NCBI GenBank assembly: GCA_017615065.1 | Contig: JAGAAY010000089.1 | Span: 1-51,293 of the forward strand | Direction: 5' to 3' | Length of the DNA: 51,293 nucleotides | Source of the DNA: Bacteroidales bacterium | GTDB lineage: Bacteria; Bacteroidota; Bacteroidia; Bacteroidales; UBA932 | In this document: in pieces, positions 44,387-51,293 of the stretch | How the letters are laid out: each line of letters opens with the position of its first letter | Numbering within the stretch: the first letter of the stretch is position 1 | Translations under genes and position numbers: made by a program | Notes under the pieces: generated by a model | The model's input: only the letters and a program-made list of their open reading frames with translations | What the model was told of the DNA's origin: nothing | Database searches by the model: none

Positions 44387-45744
44387 ACACGCAGAGGGAA
44401 AACTTCGGAAGTAAACTCGCCGTAATTCTGGCGATGGCCGGCTCCGCCGTGGGGCTGGGCAACATCTGGCGTTTCCCTTACATCGCCGGCGAGAACGGCG
44501 GAGCGGCGTTCATCATCGTGTACGCCCTTGCGAGCTTTTTCCTTGCCCTGCCCATTTTCTATGCGGAAAGCATAATCGGCCGACGCAGCCGCGCCAACAC
44601 CTTCGGCGCCATGAAAACCCTGGCCCCCGGCACGCCCTGGAAGTGGCTCGGGCTCATAACGGTGCTCACTCCGCTGCTCATTCTGAGCTATTACTCCGTG
44701 GTTGGCGGATGGAGCATAGAGTACTTCTTCAAAGCCCTGGCATTCGACTTTACCGGCGCCCCGCCCGATAAGATCAGCAGTTTCTTCGGCGGTTTTATAT
44801 CCTCCACATGGGAGCCCCTCATCATGCACACGCTGTTCGTCGGCGCAACAACCGTTATCGTGTTCATGGGCGTGAAGAACGGCATCGAACGCTTCTCAAA
44901 GATTACGATGCCGGCGCTGTTCGTGCTCATCGTGGCCATCGCGATTTACGGCTGCACGCTGCCGGGAGCCGGCAAGGGTGTGTCCTATCTGCTCAAGCCT
45001 GATTTCTCGAAGCTCAGCGGCAGCGCGGTGGCATCGGCAATCGGCCAGGCATTCTTCTCCCTTTCGCTGGGCGTTGGAACCATCCTGGTCTATGCCTCCT
45101 ATATGCGCAAAGAGGAGAGCATATTTTCCGCCGGCGCATATACTACGATTGCCGATTTCCTCTTCGCAATAATCGCCGGCTTCGCTATCATGCCGGCGGT
45201 GTTCGCAGCCGGAATCGAGCCTGGAGCGGGCCCGGGGCTGGTATTTGAGACTCTGCCGTTCATATTCAACCAGATGGGCGCAGCCGTCCCCTGGCTCAGC
45301 GCAACTGTAGCCATCCTGTTCTTCCTCACCATTCTGGTTGCGGCGCTCACGTCGTCCATCTCCCTCATGGAAGTGGGAGTGTCGTACCTCATGGAAAACA
45401 CCCGGCTCGGCCGCAAGATGGCCACGGTGCTCACCGGCGTTTTCGTATGGATGATCGGCATAGTGTGCTCGCTTTCATTCGGGCCGATGTCGGGGATTGT
45501 CATCGGCGGAGAAAACATCTTCGGCGCACTTGACAAGCTCTGTTCCAACTGGCTGATGCCTTTCGGCGGGCTCCTATTCACCATTTTCGTAGGCTGGAAG
45601 ATGTCCAGGGCCGATGTCCGCGACGAGTTCACCAACGGCGGCACGCGCAGCCGCGGCCTTTTCAAACTGGTTTATTTCCTGATCCGCTACGTGGCGCCTG
45701 TCGGCATTATCGTGGTGTTCATCACGGCTATCCTTGGGTTGTAG
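44383..45744 (+). CDS. NSS-family sodium-dependent transporter
   Basis: A 453-aa inner-membrane protein of the neurotransmitter:sodium symporter family. The first helix shows the sodium/substrate motif GSAVGLGNIWRFPYIAGENGG, typical of bacterial NSS members such as LeuT and MhsT. About eleven to twelve hydrophobic segments follow, with FSLSLGVGTILVYASYM (TM6 region) and LFFLTILVAALTSSISLMEV (TM8 sodium site with the Ser pair). It likely imports an amino acid. The start at 44383 overlaps the folA stop; an earlier Met at 44365 is inside folA. A hairpin terminator follows the stop. Confidence 0.92.
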   Translation: MNTQRENFGSKLAVILAMAGSAVGLGNIWRFPYIAGENGGAAFIIVYALASFFLALPIFYAESIIGRRSRANTFGAMKTLAPGTPWKWLGLITVLTPLLILSYYSVVGGWSIEYFFKALAFDFTGAPPDKISSFFGGFISSTWEPLIMHTLFVGATTVIVFMGVKNGIERFSKITMPALFVLIVAIAIYGCTLPGAGKGVSYLLKPDFSKLSGSAVASAIGQAFFSLSLGVGTILVYASYMRKEESIFSAGAYTTIADFLFAIIAGFAIMPAVFAAGIEPGAGPGLVFETLPFIFNQMGAAVPWLSATVAILFFLTILVAALTSSISLMEVGVSYLMENTRLGRKMATVLTGVFVWMIGIVCSLSFGPMSGIVIGGENIFGALDKLCSNWLMPFGGLLFTIFVGWKMSRADVRDEFTNGGTRSRGLFKLVYFLIRYVAPVGIIVVFITAILGL

Positions 45745-45745
45745 T

Positions 45746-45765
45746 GCATTTTTAATAAAAAATGC
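45746..45765 (+). terminator. Hairpin after the NSS transporter
   Basis: GCATTTTT (45746-45753) / AAAAAATGC (45757-45765), directly after the stop. It is AT-rich with little T-run after it, and precedes a TATCTTTA -7-like box (45767-45774) for the fimbrillin operon. Confidence 0.55.
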
Positions 45766-45766
45766 C

Positions 45767-45774
45767 TATCTTTA
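45767..45774 (+). promoter_or_regulatory. Possible -7 box of the fimbrillin operon
   Basis: TATCTTTA, one mismatch to TAnnTTTG, 51 bp before the first fimbrillin-like ATG (45826). No -33 TTTG at the right spacing, so this is a weak call. Confidence 0.35.
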
Positions 45775-45825
45775 AGTCCCGATAAAAACACGGAACTAAA
45801 GTACAACCAAATAAACCTTTTTCTT

Positions 45826-47040
45826 ATGAAAAAATCAGTTTTGATTCTTTTCGCGGCGGCAGCTGCCCTCGTGGCGTGCTCCAAACCCGCGGCAGAACTC
45901 ACTCCCGGAAGTGAAATCCAGTTCACGACAAACCTTAACACCTATGCCGTAAAGGCGGCTGTTGAGGAGAATGTTTTGGAAAACGTTAAAATCATCGCCG
46001 GTGCTCCTATCAACAAAACGGTATCGGCAACCCCCACCCAGACTGGCCTGGCAGGAACTCTTGCCACAACACCCACCCTTTACTGGGCGGCAGGACAAAC
46101 CGCATCTACCAAGTTCGTGGCAATCACCGGCGGCCAGGAGAACACTGTTGTCAACGAATACGACATGCTCGGCCTGGGCTATGACTATGCATATTGCTCC
46201 AAACTTATGTCGGCAGTAGCCACCGTAGCTCCCGAGAACACCGTGGAGCTGAACTTCGAGCACATCTTCTCGAAGGTGGTCATCAACATCACCAACAACC
46301 TGGCGGCCGACGAAGTTGCAAGCGTTGCTTTCAACAAAGTTGCTGCTGTTGCCAAAGTGGACTTTGAGAACCGCACATTCGCCGATTTCGGCCCTTATAC
46401 CGCCTCACTCCCCGCCAATGAAATCACGGCCAACTCCAAATATGCCGTGGTCATCATCCCCCAGACCGCCCGTCCTGAAATCGTGGTAACAACCCAGAAG
46501 GGCGCAGTTTACACATTCACTGTAAATGCCGACTTTACCTTCCAGCGCGCAAAGACCGCAACGGTTAGCCTCACGCTCAATTCCTCCACTTCTGTGGGCA
46601 CCCTTTCCGCTGTGGGCGGCATGAACTTTACGGTAACCGACTGGGTGGCCGACGCCACAGAGATGACCGGTGACGGCGCAATGAATCTGGACGAGTACTG
46701 GCACATCATCGGAAAGGTTTATTCCGAAGCAGATAAGACCAGCAAGCCCGGAGCATGGGAAAAGAGATATCCCCTCGCCTACAATAACGCAGGCAAATGG
46801 GAAATAACAATCAACTACGACCCCGATATGGAGCATCCTGACGGTGGTTTCCTCTTTGTCAAGGGAGATACATATCTGGGAATGCACAATTCGTCGCCTT
46901 CCGTTACAAGCGACTATAATCTTTGGACTACCGACCGCCTCAACATTCTCACCCAGGAAGGGAAAGGCAAATACACCTTTGTCCTTGATCCCGCCAACAA
47001 CAACAATCTCACCTACACAAGAATCGGCGACTGCGACTAA
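45826..47040 (+). CDS. Fimbrillin-family lipoprotein with extra C-terminal domain, paralogue 1
   Basis: A 404-aa surface lipoprotein. Signal peptide MKKSVLILFAAAAALVAC with lipobox Cys18. The body (about 28-275) has the fimbrillin-like layout: IQFTTNLNTYAVKA, a VKIIAGAPINKT strand, EHIFSKVVINITNNL and a FTVTDWV strand that ends the domain. After about residue 280 a separate domain follows, EYWHIIGKVYSEADK ... GKWEITINYDP ... GGFLFVKGDTYLGMH ... GKYTFVLDPANNN, which resembles the SusE/SusF starch-binding-type beta-sandwich (W-x-I-x-G-x...F-x-F-x). Paralogous to the next gene. Probably a pilus or adhesin subunit; whether it polymerises is not known. Confidence 0.82.
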   Translation: MKKSVLILFAAAAALVACSKPAAELTPGSEIQFTTNLNTYAVKAAVEENVLENVKIIAGAPINKTVSATPTQTGLAGTLATTPTLYWAAGQTASTKFVAITGGQENTVVNEYDMLGLGYDYAYCSKLMSAVATVAPENTVELNFEHIFSKVVINITNNLAADEVASVAFNKVAAVAKVDFENRTFADFGPYTASLPANEITANSKYAVVIIPQTARPEIVVTTQKGAVYTFTVNADFTFQRAKTATVSLTLNSSTSVGTLSAVGGMNFTVTDWVADATEMTGDGAMNLDEYWHIIGKVYSEADKTSKPGAWEKRYPLAYNNAGKWEITINYDPDMEHPDGGFLFVKGDTYLGMHNSSPSVTSDYNLWTTDRLNILTQEGKGKYTFVLDPANNNNLTYTRIGDCD

Positions 47041-47043
47041 GTC

Positions 47044-48219
47044 ATGAAACGATTATTATTCGCAGCGGCCGCTGCACTGATGGCGCTGGCGGCATGCAAT
47101 CGCGAGCCGGTGAGCGGCGGGGGCGATGGGCTTGAGGTGCGGTTCACCACCAACATCGAGAATACGTTCGCGGTGAAGGGCGGTGAGCCGATGACGGAGG
47201 GAAAGACCGTGCGTATCCTCGCAGGGGCGCCCATCTCCAAGAGCACCGACGCCCTGGTGGCGGCGGGCAATACGCTCACGCCGGAGACGGCCATCAAGTG
47301 GAAAGAGAACCAGGCGGACAAGACCACTTTCGTCGGCCTGTATCCTTCCAACGGGGAAACATCGGCCACGATCACCAATTACAACCTGGCGGACGAGCTT
47401 TACCAGCAGGATTTCGACTATCACAACAACTTCCTTGTCGCCCTGGCAAAGGACGTTACTCCCGGCGCTACGGTGAATCTTGCGTTCAAGCATCCCTTCG
47501 TGAAGATTGTCATGAGCATCGACAACCAGCTCGCAGGCACTCCGGCTATTGACGGCGTGAGGGTGAGCGACGTGATTACATCGGCAAATCTCATCCTGGA
47601 TGCCGGTACTATCGTCCCGTCGTCATCCAATGGCAAAGTGATGGCCACGAAGAATGCCGCCACGGGTAAATACGAGGTTATCATCATGCCTCAGGCCGAT
47701 GCAAAGCCGATAATCACGCTTTTCGTCGGCACGGCCATATTTACCTTCAAGGTGAATACCGCCACCAACTTCATCGCCGGCAAGTCCTACACCGCAAGCC
47801 TCATCCTCAAGGATACCACACCTCCGGACGGAGATCCCGTGGGCTTCGGCTTCAGCGTTGTGGACTGGGAAGATGAAACCACTCCGCTCGAGGTTACCCA
47901 GCTGGTGGACCAGTGGTCGGTAGTGGGCGACGTCACCGGCAGCTGGGAAAACGACCTGCTTATGGTGGAAGGCACCACCCCGGGCGTTCTGGAGGCCGAT
48001 ATCACCTATAATACTGGCGATGAGTTCAAGCTCCGCAAGAACTGTAGCTGGGACGTGAGCGCCGGCCTTAAGGACGGAGTCAGCTGTGTGGGCGATTCCA
48101 ACTGGGACGGCCACCTGGCCGAAACCTCCAACAATATCAAACTCCTGGAGGCGGGACAGTACAAACTCACCTTCAACCCTGAAGGCTGGGTGTTCACCGC
48201 CACCAAGACAGGCGACTGA
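47044..48219 (+). CDS. Fimbrillin-family lipoprotein with extra C-terminal domain, paralogue 2
   Basis: A 391-aa lipoprotein (MKRLLFAAAAALMALAAC, Cys18), tandem paralogue of the previous gene. Shared landmarks: VRFTTNIENTFAVKGG, VRILAGAPISKST, KHPFVKIVMSIDNQL, YEVIIMPQADAKP and FSVVDWEDET. The C-terminal domain (about 288-391) is again SusE/SusF-like: DQWSVVGDVTGSWENDLLMVE ... TGDEFKLRKNCSWDVSAG ... GQYKLTFNPEGWVF. It starts 3 bp after paralogue 1 and ends 2 bp before the next fimbrillin-family gene. The domain pairing is seen in sequence; carbohydrate binding is an inference. Confidence 0.82.
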   Translation: MKRLLFAAAAALMALAACNREPVSGGGDGLEVRFTTNIENTFAVKGGEPMTEGKTVRILAGAPISKSTDALVAAGNTLTPETAIKWKENQADKTTFVGLYPSNGETSATITNYNLADELYQQDFDYHNNFLVALAKDVTPGATVNLAFKHPFVKIVMSIDNQLAGTPAIDGVRVSDVITSANLILDAGTIVPSSSNGKVMATKNAATGKYEVIIMPQADAKPIITLFVGTAIFTFKVNTATNFIAGKSYTASLILKDTTPPDGDPVGFGFSVVDWEDETTPLEVTQLVDQWSVVGDVTGSWENDLLMVEGTTPGVLEADITYNTGDEFKLRKNCSWDVSAGLKDGVSCVGDSNWDGHLAETSNNIKLLEAGQYKLTFNPEGWVFTATKTGD

Positions 48220-48221
48220 TT

Positions 48222-49103
48222 ATGAGAAAACTTATCGTTGCAATATCGCTGAGCATCATCGCCCTGGGGCTTTGTTCCTGCCGCCGCGACGCCACTACGC
48301 CCGCGGACGTGAAGGAGGATCTCCAGGAGCGTACGGTCGTCTTCACTGCTGCCGGAAGGGACTTCACCACGAAGTCTACCGACAGCGGCTTTGAAGACGG
48401 CGATGCCATAGGGATTTTCGCACCGGATATGGATAAATACAACGTACAGGCGCTTGTGTCGGGCTCCAGCCTCACCCCGTCATCGGCAATTCGCTGGGGG
48501 AAAGGCCAGGAGTCAAACTCCGAGTTCTATGCATATTACCCGTATAACCCGGAGGTAAGCAAGCCGACGTACAGTTTCTCCATCGCAACAGACCAGACTG
48601 CCGATGACGCTTTCTTATCGGCCGATTTGCGCACGTCGCACGTGAGCGCGGCGCCGCTCTCCACCGTGGCATTCGTACTGGGCCACCGCTTCTCCAAGAT
48701 AACTTTCGCGTTCTCCGGGCTTGCCGGGGGCGAAACAATCACCGGAGTGGCGATCAAGGACCTGTATACGAAGGCCCTTGTGGATATCGGCACCGGTGCA
48801 CCAGGCGGCCTCGAGGAGAAAGCCGACATATCGGCCCACAAGCGCGCGGAGACGGTATTCGAGGCGGTGGTTATTCCGCAGACCTACCTTAAGACGGTGG
48901 TGAAAACCTCCGCCGGCAGGACGCTCGAATATACCACCTTCACTCCGTTTATGCTGGAAAGCGGCTGCGCCTACAGGGCGGAACTGACTGTTCCCGCATC
49001 GGGAGAGGACACATCCGTAATCGGTCTGACATTCTCTATCGTGGATTGGGACGACGGAGGCGTAATATCCTATGGCGAACCCTCTGAACAGGAAGGCCTA
49101 TGA
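48222..49103 (+). CDS. Fimbrillin-family lipoprotein without the extra domain
   Basis: A 293-aa lipoprotein, third in the row. The signal peptide MRKLIVAISLSIIALGLCSC contains the lipobox. It has the fimbrillin-like pattern: VVFTAAGRDFTTKSTDSGFEDGDAIGIFAPD (the GDxIGIF motif of Mfa_like_1 domains), HRFSKITFAFSGLAGGE, AVVIPQTYLKTVVKT and FSIVDWDDG at the end. It lacks the C-terminal domain of its two neighbours. The stop overlaps the DUF3575 gene start in ATGA (49100-49103). It may be a minor or cap subunit, though this is inferred only from its difference. Confidence 0.85.
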   Translation: MRKLIVAISLSIIALGLCSCRRDATTPADVKEDLQERTVVFTAAGRDFTTKSTDSGFEDGDAIGIFAPDMDKYNVQALVSGSSLTPSSAIRWGKGQESNSEFYAYYPYNPEVSKPTYSFSIATDQTADDAFLSADLRTSHVSAAPLSTVAFVLGHRFSKITFAFSGLAGGETITGVAIKDLYTKALVDIGTGAPGGLEEKADISAHKRAETVFEAVVIPQTYLKTVVKTSAGRTLEYTTFTPFMLESGCAYRAELTVPASGEDTSVIGLTFSIVDWDDGGVISYGEPSEQEGL

Positions 49104-49678
49104 AAAAGTTTATCCTGCTTCTGACATTGCTGCTGCCGCTAGGCCTGAGCGCCCAGAACACCTGGGCAGTGAAGACCAACGTGTTGCACGATGTCTCAAC
49201 CCTGTCGCTGAATGTGGCAGGAGAATATGCATTCAAACCGCAGTGGTCGGCGGAACTGTCGGCCAGTACGAACCTGTGGGGGTCCTGGGGCGGAAGCCGT
49301 CTGGAGCACGTGCTGCTGCAGCCGGAAGTGAAGTACTGGTTCTGCGAGAAGTTCAGCGGATGGTTTGTGGACGCCCACGCCATCGGCGGATTCGCAAACG
49401 TGGGGAAGTTCTGGGATTTGAGCAAAATCGGCCCGCGATGCCCCGATCTCCGCAATTATGAGCTCCGGGATGCCCTGATGCTCGGCCTTGGCGTTGGCGG
49501 CGGATACGATTTCATCCTGAACCGCCACTGGAACCTTGAGCTCGAGGGCGGACTGGGATATATGTTCATCACCGGTGACGAGTACGACGGAGCCACTCCG
49601 GAGCTTCTGCTGAAGGGCTCCAAGTTCGACTACTTCGGCCCCACAAAGCTGGCGGTTTCCATTGTCTACCTCTTTTAA
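49100..49678 (+). CDS. DUF3575 outer-membrane protein
   Basis: A 192-aa exported protein: signal peptide MKKFILLLTLLLPLGLSAQ, then a small barrel-like region starting WAVKTNVLHDVSTLSLNVAGEYAFKPQWS, with the DUF3575 core LLQPEVKYWFCEKFSGWFVDAHAIGG and ending KLAVSIVYLF. DUF3575 genes are regularly found with fimbrillin and DUF3868 genes in Bacteroidales pilus operons. It is coupled to the preceding gene by a 4-bp overlap and is followed after 12 bp by the DUF3868/OmpA-like gene. The exact role in assembly is not known. Confidence 0.9.
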   Translation: MKKFILLLTLLLPLGLSAQNTWAVKTNVLHDVSTLSLNVAGEYAFKPQWSAELSASTNLWGSWGGSRLEHVLLQPEVKYWFCEKFSGWFVDAHAIGGFANVGKFWDLSKIGPRCPDLRNYELRDALMLGLGVGGGYDFILNRHWNLELEGGLGYMFITGDEYDGATPELLLKGSKFDYFGPTKLAVSIVYLF

Positions 49679-49690
49679 CCTTAGCTTCGT

Positions 49691-51293
49691 ATGATGAAAA
49701 AGAGCATAATATCTGCGGCCGCGGCATTGATTTGCTGCGTGTGCGCATGGGGCCAGGTCCCCATTTCCGTCAGCGAGGTTTATCTGGGGAAGGAGGGAGA
49801 GCAGATGAAGGTGGCCATGAAGGTGAATCTCACCATGGTCGATGACGTTAAGGGCGCGGTGTCGTTTGTTCCCGTTATCTTCAAGGACAGCGTGTCGTTC
49901 GCGCTTACTCCCATCGGCCTTTACAGCAGGAACCGCTTCTATGCGGCTGCGCGCCAGGCCCGGAGCAACGATCCTTTCAACGGCGTTCCTTACACTTATT
50001 ATGTGAAGCAGATGCCGGACAGCCTCTATTATTCGGATTCGGCTCCCTATCTGCACTGGATGTCGGGTGCGACGCTCCGGGTGGACACTTTGTACACCGG
50101 CTGCTGCGACCGTCTGATAGTGCGAAGGGAGGGAAAGGCGCTTGCCTTGTTCCCGAAGGAAGAGGAGGCTCCGGAGCCGGTTGTTGAAGAGCCGATTGTT
50201 GAGGCGCCTGTTGTCGAAGAACCGGTTGTTGTGGAGCACCATGAGGTTGAGGAAGTGCAGGTGGAAGACGTCCAGATCGTGGAGTCTGAGGAGCCTGTGG
50301 AGATACCTCTTGCCGATGACGACTCGAAGAACGAAACCGTCTTCCAGGTATACGTACCGTATTACATCTATCTGCAGCCCCCGGCAGAAACCATCGTGAA
50401 AGAGCGCGCCATTTCCGGCGAGGCCTATGTTGTGTTCAAGTCGGGTGCAACCGATGTGGACGCGGAGTATAAGGACAACGCTGCGGAACTGCAGAAGATC
50501 CGCGCTACGGTGGATTCCGTGAGGGTTGATCCGGACATCTCCATTACCCGCATCGTCCTGCGCGGCTACAGTTCCCCTGACGGAACGTTCTCCGTGAACC
50601 AGGAGCTTTCAGAAAAGCGCGTTCAGGCCATCCGTGAGTATGTGGAGGCCCTGTTTGAGCTTCCGGAAGATGTGTGGTCGGCCGAGGCCGGCGGCGAGAA
50701 CTGGGAAGGTTTCCGCAAGGCCGTGGAGGCTTCTTCGCTGCCCAACAAGGCCAAGATCCTCGACCTCATCGACAGCGATCAGGATCCGGACCGCAAGGAA
50801 TACAAGATAAGCAAGTACTCCAGGGACTACAAGATCATCTACAACGAGATCTATCCGATGCTCCGCCGTACCGACTACAAGGTGATGTACACTGTTCGCA
50901 GCTACACCACCGTGGAGGAAGTGCGTGAGATTCTGGAGACAAAGCCCTGGAACCTGAGCCTTAAGGAATTCTTCCTGGCGGCCGATGGTCTTGAGCCCGG
51001 CACCCGCGAGTTCAACAAGGTGTTCGAACTTGCCGCAATGGTGTATCCCGACGAGCCCGTAGCCCGGATCAACGCAGCCAACGCCGCAATGTCGATGGGT
51101 GCGCTGGATCTTGCCGAGCAGCACCTGGAGAAGGCTGGCGACAGCCCCGAAGCCCGTTACACCAAGGGCGTCCTGGCCGCTCTGCGTGAAGACTGGGCCA
51201 CCGCCGCGAAGTATTTCTCATCGGCCCAGCTCTCCGGCCTGGAAAAAGCAGGCGAGGCTCTGGAAACCGTTGAGGCTATTTTGAAGCAACAGC
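49691..51293 (+). CDS. DUF3868/OmpA-like surface protein, 3' part cut by window edge
   Basis: Open to the right edge (534 codons seen). Signal peptide MMKKSIISAAAALICCVCAWGQ; a DUF3868-like N-terminal domain (about 23-150) ending RLIVRREGK; an acidic linker of about residues 158-215 made of repeated V-V-E-E-P units (EAPVVEEPVVVEHHEVEEVQ); an OmpA_C-like peptidoglycan-binding domain (AYVVFKSGATDVDAEYKDNAAEL, RIVLRGYSSPDG, LSEKRVQAIREYV); and a helical, TPR-like tail (AARINAANAAMSMGALDLAEQHLEKAG type). It probably tethers the fimbrial system to the cell wall. No stop occurs before 51293. Confidence 0.85.
   Translation, partial: MMKKSIISAAAALICCVCAWGQVPISVSEVYLGKEGEQMKVAMKVNLTMVDDVKGAVSFVPVIFKDSVSFALTPIGLYSRNRFYAAARQARSNDPFNGVPYTYYVKQMPDSLYYSDSAPYLHWMSGATLRVDTLYTGCCDRLIVRREGKALALFPKEEEAPEPVVEEPIVEAPVVEEPVVVEHHEVEEVQVEDVQIVESEEPVEIPLADDDSKNETVFQVYVPYYIYLQPPAETIVKERAISGEAYVVFKSGATDVDAEYKDNAAELQKIRATVDSVRVDPDISITRIVLRGYSSPDGTFSVNQELSEKRVQAIREYVEALFELPEDVWSAEAGGENWEGFRKAVEASSLPNKAKILDLIDSDQDPDRKEYKISKYSRDYKIIYNEIYPMLRRTDYKVMYTVRSYTTVEEVREILETKPWNLSLKEFFLAADGLEPGTREFNKVFELAAMVYPDEPVARINAANAAMSMGALDLAEQHLEKAGDSPEARYTKGVLAALREDWATAAKYFSSAQLSGLEKAGEALETVEAILKQQ

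Noticed and set aside
45826..51293. Recent horizontal transfer of the fimbrillin operon
   Set aside because: Base composition and codon style look like the neighbours, there is no integrase or tRNA at the left edge, and the right edge is not visible.

Overview
The window is about 51 kb of a Bacteroidota chromosome, most likely an uncultured gut-type Bacteroidales with roughly 50% GC. The evidence is a SusC/SusD pair, tandem fimbrillin-family lipoproteins with DUF3575 and DUF3868 partners, a Bacteroidota-type glycyl-tRNA synthetase, and many promoters of the Bacteroidota form TTTG-N19/20-TAnnTTTG. I cannot fix genus or species from sequence alone. There is no phage, IS element, CRISPR array, rRNA or tRNA that I can see.

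Layout. Positions 1-3.4 kb (minus): an Fe-S and housekeeping operon sufS, sufT-like, folK, sufE, glyS (glyS runs off the left edge). 3.4-7.6 kb: ruvA (+), ybeY-mnmG (-), hflX (+). 7.56-8.3 kb: a VapBC-type toxin-antitoxin pair. 8.3-13.7 kb: an outer-membrane nutrient uptake operon of SusC, SusD-like and a small lipoprotein. 14.0-17.9 kb: fumarate reductase/succinate dehydrogenase B and A subunits (no C subunit nearby) and ruvB. 18.0-18.2 kb: an AT-rich gap with many DnaA-box-like nonamers. 18.2-28.7 kb (plus): mfd, coaX, a beta-barrel protein, a TPR protein, lptC, a PpiD/SurA-like foldase and ychF, an envelope biogenesis run. 29.2-37.8 kb (plus): a nuclease-family protein, galK, a giant outer-membrane metallopeptidase-propeller-barrel protein, a CpXC protein, a BASS transporter, a PlsC-like acyltransferase and a small envelope protein. 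37.9-43.0 kb: a second giant paralogue (-), a thioredoxin-like lipoprotein (+) and galM (-). 43.1-45.7 kb: thyA, folA and an NSS-family transporter. 45.8 kb to the right edge: a fimbrillin/DUF3575/DUF3868 surface operon.

Two large-scale features stand out. First, gene direction flips at about 18.1 kb: 15 of 17 genes to the left are on the minus strand and 23 of 25 to the right are on the plus strand. The flip falls on the DnaA-box-like cluster, so this gap is a candidate replication origin. Second, two paralogous proteins of about 1,000 residues (31347-34427 and 37859-40873) combine a signal peptide, an HExxH metallopeptidase-like domain, a TolB-like beta-propeller and a C-terminal outer-membrane barrel. 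I do not recognise them as a described system and regard them as the most novel protein content here.

Smaller structures include a dispersed palindromic intergenic element (28871-28978 and 41886-41991), a REP-like element that encodes the tail of SufE, back-to-back divergent -7 boxes, several genes that look leaderless, and a strongly over-represented octamer CATCGGCA.
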